Assembly (NCBI GenBank): GCA_035771165.1
Contig: JAWNZC010000122.1
Coordinates: 2,397,501-2,461,500 of the forward strand
Length of the DNA: 64,000 bases
From: Paragorgia papillata
Taxonomy: Eukaryota > Cnidaria > Anthozoa > Scleralcyonacea > Coralliidae
Reading direction: 5' to 3'
Shown here: positions 46,458 to 56,780 of the stretch, one piece after another
Position numbering within the stretch: the first letter of the stretch is position 1
Layout: each line of letters starts with the position of its first letter
The notes under the pieces: model-generated
The model's input: only the letters and a program-made list of their open reading frames with translations
What the model was told of the DNA's origin: nothing
Databases searched by the model: none
Program-made: the position numbers and the translations under genes

Positions 46458-46989
46458 TAAGTAAAGATTTTACTTTACCCATTTTGTGACGTCAGATGCA
46501 TATCAAAAAATTGTCCAAAATGTCGGATGACAAGATTGTTTTTTTTGTCGAAAATAACGATGTTGTTGTTGTTGTTGACAAAAATCGTTCATATTACTTG
46601 AATTATGTAGGTTACTAGTGTTTTCAGCTTGAGTTGGTAAAGTTTTTCCGTATGTTTTTGCATAGTCAATCGAAATACATAGTCAATCGAGATATGGTCT
46701 GGAGACTCGGCAAACTTCAAAGCGCCTATAATGAGCTGGGATTTTATGTTGAACCGTACCTTACACCGTGCATATCCTTTGTTTTAGGTTTATTAATATT
46801 TAAATAGCACGGTTGAGTGATTGACCTGAAACGTTGCTATTGGACAATTCGTTCATTATACTAAAATACAATGGGTTCAGTGACTGTACACCATGCACAA
46901 AAATGCATAAAGGCGAACAAAAAGATAGACCAAAGACTTGAGCTGAGTTTCCAGACCATATCTCGATTGACTATGGTTTTTGCTGTACA

Positions 46990-47230
46990 AGCTGTCGTAA
47001 GTTAAACCCAGAGAAAAACTCTGAGCTCCAGGCAGGACTCGAACCCACAACCTTCCGAATGCCAGCCAGACGCTCTCGCCATTGAGCCACTGGAACTCAG
47101 ATGATAGACAGAGGTTGTGGCTCAATGGCGAGAGCGTCCGGTTGGCATTCGGAAGGTTGTTGGTTCGAGTCCCGTCTGGAGCTCAGAGTTTTTCTCCGAG
47201 TTTAACTTACGACAGCTTGTACAGCAAAAA
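46990..47230. repeat. Inverted tRNA-like SINE pair
   Basis: Two head-to-head copies of a sequence with ggctcaatggcgagagcg (A-box-like) and ggttcgagtcccgtctgga (B-box-like), separated by about 20 bases. Not functional tRNA. Confidence 0.6.
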
Positions 47231-47266
47231 AACATACGAAAAAACTTTACTTGGATCATATTAGTA

Positions 47267-47481
47267 AAGGCCTGGCCAAACGCTTTCAACATTTCACGCA
47301 ACATCGTTCAACATTGTTGAACGAAAATTTGAACATGTTCAAATTTCGTTCAACACCATTCAATAACGTTCAACATCATTCAACAGGGTGGCCAAACGCT
47401 TTCAACATGTTGAATCACGGTTGAATTCAATAATGTTGAACGATGTTGCATGAAATGTTGAAAGCGTTTGGCCAGGCCTTA
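47267..47481. mobile_element. MITE with GGCCTGGCCAAACGCTTTCA ends
   Basis: Both ends match in inverted orientation (ggcctggccaaacgctttca); the interior repeats gttcaacat/atgttgaac words. The TSD is unclear (TAA/TTA). Confidence 0.68.
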
Positions 47482-48654
47482 TGTATGTTTATTAATTACA
47501 ACGTCATAAATTAAAACTTTTGATTTTTGTTGCTATTACCCTATAATTTCGCAATTTCATAAAAACGAAATTAAAGCTTCGCAGAATAAAGCTTTGCCAT
47601 TTTGACGAAATGAAATACGCGCGAAATTAACTACGAATATAAGGTACCCTATTTATTATCTTAAAAATTGTCTAATTTTAATACATTATCACAAATTGTA
47701 CTAGGCTATTATTTCCCAAGAAAAAAAAATATACAGTTAATCGGTAGCTCATGCCGAGTTGAATCGAAATATAGAGTAATTTATGATAAATGCTTATAAT
47801 TTATTATCAATGTAACAAAAAAATAAAGATTTTCAAAATCTGAGGTTCTTATTGTACTTTTTACAAATTTCATAAATCCTAAACTAGAAATTCATGCATA
47901 TTGGCCATGAACTGATTACTAAGTGCGGTTACTGTAGACCTTCAAACCATGATTTTTTATTGTATTTGACAAGAGGTTTCTTTCACACGACTTTTTCTCA
48001 AAGAAATGTTTTGAGCTAAAGTTAGAACTTTAAAAAGCTAGACACGAATTTATCAGAATCATCTAAAAATTGATATTCGAGTAAATTAATATTCTGGTGA
48101 CAAAACTGTATGGGAATTGTAAAATTTTCAATATTTATCGTTTTACGACCTTTTATATGCAAGCCCATTCAACCTCTTGTGAGATTGTGTTTTAGCTACA
48201 GCTAAAAGTACAAATTCGATAACTCTAAAAGTATTTGGAATTTTTACAAACCCAAACACTTTTTGTTTGCTGTGATATTTATCTACCAAACTTCCAAATT
48301 CCAGAGCATTATTATAAGTAATAGCATAAAAAGAGGTGTATTAGCTACTTGATTAGTTCTAATCAGACCTGGTTTGACATCAACGGAGGTGGGATTTGTA
48401 AAAATGAATATAATGAGGTATATATGAGTTAATTACGGAGAAGGAGGTAACTAAGCGTAGTTAGTTACCGACTGATTTAGTTTATTCATGATACAGACGA
48501 TATTTGTCGTTACTTACCAAAAAAATAGTATTCTAGACGTAGTTTTAAAGCGATATAGTACGTAATTTAATCTGCAAGGTCAATAACCTATATATTAACC
48601 GCGGCACATGACCCACATCAAAGATAATTTATGCATGAATAAACTAATAGTTGT
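47482..48654. other. No gene seen
   Basis: Very AT-rich. No conserved frame, RNA gene or strong repeat recognised. Confidence 0.5.
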
Positions 48655-49345
48655 TGTTGTTATATACCAAAGACTTTCGTTTGCCAAAGATGAAATCCTA
48701 TTGGTCAAATCATGGTCACGTGTTGTTCAACAAACAATGTTTCTTTCTGCCGAGGGAAACATTGCCCTGTTTCCCTCTGACGTCAACAACGAAGAAGGAA
48801 ACAGTGTAATGTTTCCCTCTGACGTCAGCTTTAATCATGCGTTGTTCACGTGAATACACAATGATTATTGCATCAGATCAAGAACTTTGGACTTTTTGGA
48901 ACATTTTGAAAACAAGAGCTGTTTCGAGCCTGTTTGGTACGAAATAGTCCATTTTCCAAAGGAAAGAATATCTATACATATCTTCAAAGAAGGTCTGAAG
49001 AAAATCTGGATAAATTTAAAGCTGTTCGTTGTACTTGTTGAGTCTGGTGTATTTGTTCAGTTGAATTGAAATACGAAGACAAAGTCAAAGTGTTTTGGTA
49101 AGTCTTTTTGCCTTTTACAAGTTTCGAAGTGTTTTGGTAAGTCTTTTTGCCTTTTACAAGTTTCGAGTCAGTTTGGTATTTTGTATTTTAAAAGTCTTTG
49201 GTATATAACAAAACGCTTGTTGACTTTTGCCTCGAGAAACATCGAGTTTTACGGTCCCTCAGGCTTCAATGTCACCCTTGGGTGACATTGAAGCCTTCGG
49301 GTCCGTAAAACTCGATGTTTCTCGAGGCAAAAGTCAACAAGTGTA
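48655..49345 (+). repeat. Dispersed ~700-bp repeat, copy 2
   Basis: Near-identical to 1914-2625, with the same 60-codon frame (48887-49069) and a nearly perfect terminal hairpin (about 49215-49342). Confidence 0.85.
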
Positions 49346-49649
49346 TATTAATGACCTGTGAGAAAAGAAATTCCCGCAAACATGATATTATAGTAAATAG
49401 TTGTTCACTTATAGCATTTCGAATTGGAATGAAAACTTTAATAAACAGAAGCGCTATTTTTTGTTTGCGTTCATAAAATGACTAAATGTTTTGCGGCAGT
49501 CTTGTAGCCAGTTAGCATGCAGCTTTCGAATAATGTGTGTAGCTTTTCGTATATGCAATAAACGGACGGAGTGCTATAATGTTTTCCCTAAAACGTAATC
49601 CGAAGGTCTACAGTTACCTTAACAGGTGCATGGATAACACAAACCTCGG

Positions 49650-50220
49650 TCTTGATAATATACACTTAATGTCTGCTCCCGAGGAAAACAGTTTTGTTTT
49701 CCCGAGAGTCTAAATGTTTCCCGAGACGAAGTCGAGGGAAACATCAAGACTCGAGGGAAAATAAAACTAACTGTTTCCCGAGGGATCAGACATTAAGTGC
49801 TTTGTTATATAGCTAGAGTTTCGCTGAATAATTTCGACGATTATCAAGGGAAAGTACACAAAAGACAAACTGAAAGACTTACCAAAACATTTCGCCTGGC
49901 TCCGTAATTTCACTTCAGCCAGACAGATATGGGTCTCAGAACAGAAGGACAGCAGTACATTTCTCCAGTTAGTCTTCACACATGCTTTGAAGACCTATAA
50001 ATAATCTTTTTTGTACCAAACAAGCTTTTGTTTATAGGATACCGTGAAAAGTTCAAAGTTCTGGCGGGCAACAATTGCAATATTATTGACTGACTGGGCA
50101 ATAAGTTCTCAATTGTTGCCCGCTCAGTCTACATCGAAATTTAGCTAAGGTCATGTGACCACAAACCAACCAATGACAGTCATCGTTTTATCCAGCAAAA
50201 CTCTAGCTATAATATAACAA
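49650..50220. repeat. Foldback element with an exon-like segment
   Basis: Inner inverted words ttgttatatagctagagttt (49802) and aaactctagctata (50199). On the minus strand 50012-49882 reads tttatag|VFKACVKTNWRNVLLSFC ... LAEVKLRSQAKCF|gtaagt, with acceptor and donor in place. It is probably a captured exon; its protein is unknown. Confidence 0.45.
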
Positions 50221-50579
50221 TAAAGACTTATTGACTGAGTGGAATGTCTGTATGGGAAATTATTTGCCTGGGGTTTTCGTACAGACCGAGCGACGAAGGA
50301 GAGAGCTTTGTGTAGTAAAATCGAAGGCAAATACGTTTCCGTACAGACAGAGCAAACGAGGTTAATAAGGAATTAATTATACTTGTTTACATCAACCGGC
50401 CGTAATATGCCAAGGCATTATATTGTTCGGAATATTTGAAAAAATATACCTAGGACTTTTCCCGCCAAAACGTACCAGTCCAAGTAAAAGCGGATTGACC
50501 GGTGATCGCTCGGGAACCAATCAGCATGCATCGTTTTGCGTACGGCCGGAAAATGAACCCAGCCATATCATAATTCTTG

Positions 50580-50760
50580 GTATAGATCGTTTTCATCTGA
50601 CGTCACGGCGGCCATATTGGTGTACCAAAACAATGAAATGGCGGCCATATTGGTGTACGGTATGGGAATTGGCTCTTTCTTATTCAAATATTTTGTATTG
50701 TTTCACCACCCCAATGGGGCCACCGATCACGTGAGTGAAAACGATCTATTGTTAATAATT
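50580..50760. repeat. Repeat shared with 63317-63480
   Basis: Both contain ttttcatctgacgtcacggc, aatggcggccatattggtg and ccaccgatcacgtgagtg. Diverged. Confidence 0.65.
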
Positions 50761-51169
50761 CTTATCAATTGTTAATTATCAGTTGTTTGCATGGTTTTTG
50801 ACTTACTATATTGCACGCAGGTTCAGTGAGAACCCACAACCGCAGTTCTACTCTTCTAATCCGAAAACCTGTTTTTGCTTGACGATGCTTGCCAACTGAA
50901 ACCTGATAGCAATCCATTGCGTTGCAGCTAACGCACCCACCAACCTTTTGACCTTCTTTTCACCCTAGACAACTTCAAAACAAAATAGATCAATCTTTCC
51001 TCCGCAAAAGGTCTCACAGACAGCTGCCATAGTAGCACAAAAACATCAATATCTGCAACACTTTAAGCAATTTCCGTTGAAATTTTGCCAGTGCGTTTAA
51101 ACTATAATATAGTTATTGACATGAATACTTGGACATGTTTTTTTTTTCAAAGCACCTGAAGGCTTAATA

Positions 51170-52045
51170 AATCTGAATCCTACTGTAATCCCCTCCGTGG
51201 TCCGCTGTTCAAAACCTACTCGATCAAATTCTAACTCTAACTCTGTCCACTTCATCATATACGTAAATGCAGAACTACCACTTTCCAGAGATCATACTTC
51301 AACAGAACTACAAGAATATGGAACACGCTCGTTAACGAACTTACCAATATTAATTGAAATACACTAGAACTGGCCTCATTTAGATCCCTGATACTCAGCT
51401 ACTTTACTGCTCTTGTGAATAGCTATATAACCTTGACGATCCGCGTTCTTTCAAAACTATATGTCCAAATTGTAACGATTCTCGCAGTCTTACCCGCAGC
51501 ATTACTTGCTGTTTTTAGTATTTATTTCTATATGTTGTATATTGTGTAAGTTTTATTATAATTTTTTGACTTTAACATTTCTGGGCCCGCAGTAATTGGC
51601 CTTCACGCTGTTGCGGTGACCCTGCCATATAGGTTTAAATTTGTGTTTGAATGGTCCCCGTTTTAGTTTATTTTGTGACACTATACATGTATTTAGTTAC
51701 CCTGCGAGCAGAGCCTTCTTTTCCTTATTTCTTCGCTGAGAGAGAGGAAGAAAAATAGGCTCTACTGTATTCGTGTTTGGCTTCGTCCAAGATTTATAGG
51801 ACGAAGTAACCCGTTTAAGACCCGTTTAACGGGTTCTCGTTTTGTTTTCTGCTCTGATTGGGACTGGGTTCGAGATTGCAGCCAAGCAACTGACATGCAT
51901 GCGCAATGGAAACCAGTCACGAATACAGCAGAGTCTACTTTTCTTCCTCTCTCTCTCAGCGAAGAAATAAGGAAAAGAAGGCTCTGCTCGCAGGGTAGTA
52001 TTTAGTCAAGTCTATGGCGAAGCTAATAAAAAAATAAATAAATAA
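51170..52045 (+). pseudogene. LINE 3' end interrupted by a MITE
   Basis: Decayed frame with IWNT...SFRSL-like words, then a 3' UTR (ctgggcccgcagtaattggc). The tail resumes after the 51698-51997 element and ends in an AATA-rich stretch. Confidence 0.5.
51698..51997. mobile_element. TACCCTGC-family MITE, copy 3, 9-bp TSD
   Basis: Ends TACCCTGCGAGCAGAGCC and GGCTCTGCTCGCAGGGTA, flanked by exact gtatttagt (51689-51697 and 51998-52006). Opposite internal orientation to copies 1 and 2. Confidence 0.9.
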
Positions 52046-52384
52046 GAGTTTAATTTATAGCATAACAGGTATCCTACGCACGATCTGATTGATCGAGCCC
52101 CATTTTCACTCAAGAGTACAGAGACACGTTTGACGTCATTTTCATTTTATATTGTACAACGCATGCTCTGTTTGATTAAATCTCACGTAATCACTGCATG
52201 GCGTATTTATTTGATTGCGCCATCATTCGTCAGCTGAGTCTCGGTCACTTTGGTGGCTTCTCCTTGGTGTTTACGTCGTAAAACGGTTAGTTATTTTATA
52301 AAACAAATAGAAAATGGCTGTTGTGACTCTGTTGTGATACAAACACGAATGACGTAATTTCAACCGGAAATGCCCATTTTCCCC

Positions 52385-52900
52385 CGGTTAAATAATGAAC
52401 TAGAAATACATGAACGCAACAACCCCTCGCCCACTTTTACATGCTTTTTTTGAAACACCCCCCACCCACCCACGCCCTGATTAAAATAAGCACTCCTGAT
52501 ATTACAGCCAATATAAAACAAACAGAAACTAATGATATTGGGATAATTATAGAATTTATGGATAGGTTGATAGGATGACAAAACTGATTTAAATCATTTA
52601 ATGAAAGTTGAACATATCAATTAGCACAACTTAGTTCATTATTAAATTCTGGTTGTAAAAAATATATTGTTTTTAGGAGGTTTCAAAAGGGATTATTTTT
52701 AGCAAGCCTTTAAATGGCTTCTCTATGCATGTACATTTTGCAAAGGCAGAATTAAAAGTTAACAGCTCAAAAATTACATTTATAATAGAGTCTGAGATAA
52801 AAACAATTCAGTAGAATTGGATTCCAGAAAGAAGTATTAAAGAGACAACGTTTCAGTCGAAAATTTGGAAATACAGCCAAGAAAACCGACAAAGCCATTA
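52385..52900. repeat. Inverse copy of the 29590-30418 repeat; preserves an empty site
   Basis: Reads gcagaattaaaagttaacag where copy 1 carries the MITE plus duplicated cttttaatt. Confidence 0.8.
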
Positions 52901-53376
52901 AGTATTTTCAATAATAAAAAGTGCATGCAAAGTCAATGAAAAACATCACGTCTACATAAGCCTAAGTTAGTGTTTTAAGTTAGCTTTAGTTAAGCTGACT
53001 TATGGTTTGGACGAGCAAAGGGAAAGCACGAAAACGTGAAGCTGTATATTGTTTTAGGGCATAAGGACAAAATACAAATCCCCACTGAGTGACCACAACC
53101 ACTGCAATTCAGATCGAGTTTTGGTTTACCGGCGTTTGGTTTCTTCAGGTTCTCTGGATTCGCTTCAAGATATATTAAACCGGCTGTTTGTATCCTTTTC
53201 TTAGTTGTTCTCTTTTAATTTAAGTATAGCAGGCTTCATTTCGTTAAACGAAAGCAAAATACTGACAGATTTAGTTTTCTACATCGCGAAAATCTAGTTT
53301 TATTATTTGCATACGTCATTTTTTAAATATTTAATTCTGACATAATTACTGTTTCTTGTTACCATGCAGTACCCTG

Positions 53377-53457
<81 letters not shown>
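53377..53457 (+). repeat. CAAT tetranucleotide run
   Basis: About 19 CAAT units, forming the 3' tail of the minus-strand LINE that follows. Confidence 0.95.
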
Positions 53458-53960
53458 GCATTTATTTAAACACGATTTAGAAATTAACGCAGCACAATTG
53501 CTGATGTGGCCGTGTACATTAAACTAATTACACTATAATTACAATATAAACGAATTACTATACTGTTATAATATAACTAATTATTATTATTGCCATTTGA
53601 GAATAGGAATATTAAACTAATGTACATATTGTGTAGAAGAATAATATAATATGATATCAAATACTAAAAGTTTCTTAATTTAAAAATAGGCATAATCATT
53701 ATCTTTATTATTTGTATATGTGTTAAAATCCAGGTTTTCTACCCTATGCTGTTTTAAAAGTGTTTAAAGAATAGCGTGTTCTTTTTCATTTCTGACACTG
53801 TCCAGTAATTTATTCCACAAAGCTGCTCCCTTAAACGACACTGATTTGTGTAAAACATCAGTTTTTGGTCTTGGAATAACCATCCTTTCTCCTCCTCTTA
53901 GATTATTATGCTTCTTTGTTATTATATTCTGACAGAGTTGGTCTGGTACTGTGGTCTTTC
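53458..53960 (-). pseudogene. LINE 3' end (minus strand)
   Basis: On the minus strand it shows a decayed SVSFKGAALWNKLL-type LINE C-terminus and a 3' UTR ending in the TTGA tail. Confidence 0.55.
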
Positions 53961-54889
53961 CATATTAGTGGTTTCCATGTTGCTATCCGAACCGCGCAAG
54001 TTGTGGATTTGATAACATATATATATATATATATATATTCAAACAAACAAACAAAGTGTTGTTCGCGAAATGTCGAAAAGTGCTCAATACCGTAAAGACA
54101 GAGCGAATATACTATAAGTGGGCTTACCTCAAATGTTGATGGTCGCTACTGTCAGTTTCATGCTGGGCGATCTTCAGGCGGCTGAAGATTTTCGATTCGG
54201 CGCTGTCTTAAATAGGTTGAGTTGCTTACGTCATTGCTAATGGGTGTGTGGGTTGATGGCACGCTTCTGGGTGTGTGGGTTGATGGCGGTGTGTGGGTCG
54301 ATGGTGCGCTACCTACATTCCTACCTTTGTTCTTGCCTACACCTTGTTCTTGCCTTTGTTCTTGCCTACACCTTGCATACACAAACAGGTTTCAGAATTA
54401 CTTTCAGCTTTTCATCTCGCGTGTAATTGTCCACGCATGTCGAGATTAGCACCCTCACCGGGCTCCGGGCCTTCGGCCCTATGCCCGGGGATAATTTTTG
54501 TATCTACTGCGCAAGCGCAGTAGATACTATGCTGTCATGTAGGGTCAAAAAGTGTAAGTAACAATCAAAGTGGTAACAAAAGAAGAATCGGAGCCAATCA
54601 AACAGCGAGTACGACGGGGCAGTATCATTCGTAACCAATCAAATAGCGAATACGAAGATATAGGCGGCCGAGGTTTTCCGATCTATGGTTTTGCGAAATT
54701 ATTGCGATAAAACTGTGTATTTTGACTTTGTTCAGTTGTGCTCTAGCTTTGTTGGTGCTCGCTAGCTTTGTTGGTGTTCACTTCAGTTTATCAATTGGTA
54801 AGTACTTTGATGATTAATTACCACGAATTTGTCGTATAAGTATGATTTACCACAGTTTTCAAAAGCTAAATAATTGTATTAAATAGTAC

Positions 54890-55045
54890 GCCTCTTCGGG
54901 GGGAAATTGAGCCTCTTCGGAGGAGAACAAATGGGCCTCTTCGGAGGAGAACACTAGAGCTTCTTCGGAGAAAAACAATTTGTAAGCCTCTTCGGAGGGA
55001 ACACTAGAGCCTCTTCGGAAGAAAACAAGTTGTAAGCGTTGTTGT
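54890..55045 (+). repeat. Minisatellite gcctcttcggaggagaaca
   Basis: Five to six units of about 30 bp, variable. Confidence 0.85.
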
Positions 55046-55479
55046 ATAAAGTCTCTTCGTTAAGCCTTGTTTGTTTATCTGTTGGTTAGTTTGTCTGTCT
55101 GTCGCCAGGATATCTCAAAAAGTATTGCAAAAAGTATTGCATTCGATTTTCACGAATGTTCGGAGAAGGGTTGGCCATAGACCAACGACCAATATGTTAA
55201 ATTGTGGTTGAATTTAGTCAAAATTGGGATGAGAAATTATTAATAAAAATCTGACCGCAAGATTCTCCGTGTAGAAGAAATGCTTGATTGCGCTCATTAT
55301 CCTTATTTTATGCAAAAAGTTTGCATAATTTTGGTACGAATGCAATCAAGCATTTTATTTATAGATGCATGTGTTGGTCTCGTCAGCTAGCCTGGTTAGT
55401 GGGATGGCGCGTTTTCTTTTTAAACCTCTCTAATTACCCTCCAGTTACAAATGTTAGATAAAGAGCTAGCTATAGATAA

Positions 55480-56015
55480 CGTATAGCTGCGCCTATTGGT
55501 AACTTGGCCGGAATGTTGTTTAATCCTGTAGCTTTGTCTAGTTTCAAAGAATTTAATACATTGAAAATTTCCTCTACAGTAGCTTTCTCAATAGAAAAGG
55601 TTGAGCCGACTGGAGGAATATTGGTGGTTTGCAATCAATCTCTTGAGATTTAGAAGACAAAGATACGGCGGCCATGTTGGAGGAAAACATACTCCAAATA
55701 CAATAAATAGCTGCTAATGAGATTCTTTTGTTAAAGTTCTTCCAACATGGCCGCCATGACGTCAAGTGCAAACCAGGAATGGTCTTCAAATAAGGGCAAG
55801 TCTTCATCAGAAGGAATCAGTTGACTTGCTAAATTAGGTGTAACGCCGGTAGTAGTTTATTTAAGAACTCCGGAATTGAATCGGGTTTAGACAACACTGT
55901 ATTGCCAGATGTTGGTCTAATACTTCATTTGGAGCTAATAATTTTTGTCTTGTCATGACATTGTTTATTGTTTTCCATATTAGCTTACTATTGCCTACAT
56001 TACCTTCAATTTGTT
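55480..56015 (-). pseudogene. Decayed LINE reverse transcriptase fragment
   Basis: Minus-strand words KLDKATGLNNIPAKL (RT block) and IWKTINNVMTRQKLL. A short palindrome with ggcggccatgttgga / tccaacatggccgcc is inserted at about 55665-55760. Confidence 0.55.
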
Positions 56016-56160
56016 TCAGTATCTACTGCGCATGCAAGGTTTTCCGATGTTAGTTAAGTAACAATAGAATATTCTTCGGGACCAACCAAATTCCAGAAGG
56101 TTTTTCCAATCACATCCCGAGTCAGTCTGAGCAGTCTGACGCAACGCAGTAGATACATGT
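56015..56160. repeat. Palindrome with GTATCTACTGCG ends
   Basis: gtatctactgcgcatgc at 56020 pairs with gcaacgcagtagatac at 56141. A compact relative (gtatctactgcgcaagcgcagtagatac-type) is at 54500-54527. Confidence 0.6.
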
Positions 56161-56211
56161 ACGTGTAAACGTACCTATTTTTTTACATTGCATTTCCCCT
56201 TAAAGTGCCTA

Positions 56212-56612
56212 TGAAACGAAAATTAAGTATTTGAAAGAACACTTAAAAATAACAGAGTAACATCTTTTGCAGTTCTTCGTTTCAGGTTGTTTGATATGCA
56301 AATTAAACCTTTTCACGTCAAGTGCGCATAATGAGTTATCGGAGAAGGTTTTTTTATCTTTGCTATTATCCAACATAATCACTTGAAAATCACTTCATAT
56401 TTGGTGCTGTGGGAGAAACACACCCACATGTTTCTTTCAAATTAATTTGTTTTGGTAATAGCAAAGATCTATACCTTCTCTGATAAGTGATTATGCACTT
56501 ATGTAACGTCCAGATGTTTAATTTGCATTTCAAAAAAAAATCTCAACAACGAAGTATAAATGAAACCAAAAACTGCAGTAAGACAAACTTAATTTTCGTT
56601 TCATAAACATTT
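56212..56612. repeat. Foldback element downstream of the GRIP exon
   Basis: Ends aaagtgcctatgaaacgaaa and cttaattttcgtttcataaa; inner pair aaccttctctgataa.. . It lies where the final GRIP codons would be expected. Confidence 0.65.
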
Positions 56613-56650
56613 AATGAGTCTTCAACATTTCCCAAATTTTATACCCTTAC

Positions 56651-56780
56651 CTCTTGTGGACTAAACTCTAAAATCGTAGAGATGGCGGCAACCATTTGTT
56701 GGCGAACAGAATCGCTGTCGGTTAACAAATATCGTAAAATAACATTCTTTACGTATTCCAAGTTTGCACTCTCGCGGGAC
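56651..56780 (-). CDS. GRIP domain exon
   Basis: A 130-nt exon, acceptor attttctcag, donor gtaagg, phase 2 in, phase 0 out. It encodes RSRESANLEYVKNVILRYLL, TDSDSVRQQMV and AAISTILEFSPQE. The invariant-type Tyr of the GRIP domain is present. Confidence 0.88.

Larger units (their letters stand above)
45130..46980. repeat. ~300-bp inverted repeats with a 1.25-kb spacer
   Basis: 45131-45428 and 46678-46977 are inverted copies (atatggtctggaaactc; ccgtgctatttaaatattaa). The spacer holds the TAA-flanked element and a LINE tail. Confidence 0.8.

Noticed and set aside
50870..50966. Possible minus-strand exon (GEKKVKRLVGALAATQWIAI...)
   Set aside because: Open between a plausible acceptor and a weak gttttc donor, but phases do not fit neighbouring candidates and no family is recognised.
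53150..53220. Plus-strand terminal-exon-like frame (FSGFASRYIKPAVCILFLVV)
   Set aside because: An acceptor-like cttcag precedes it but there is no partner exon; a hydrophobic chance frame is as likely.
54158..54208. Possible minus-strand mini-exon (RLKIAQHETDSSDHQHLR) with gtaagc donor
   Set aside because: Splice-like ends, but in the phase required after the GRIP exon it stops within eight codons, and nothing links it to another gene.
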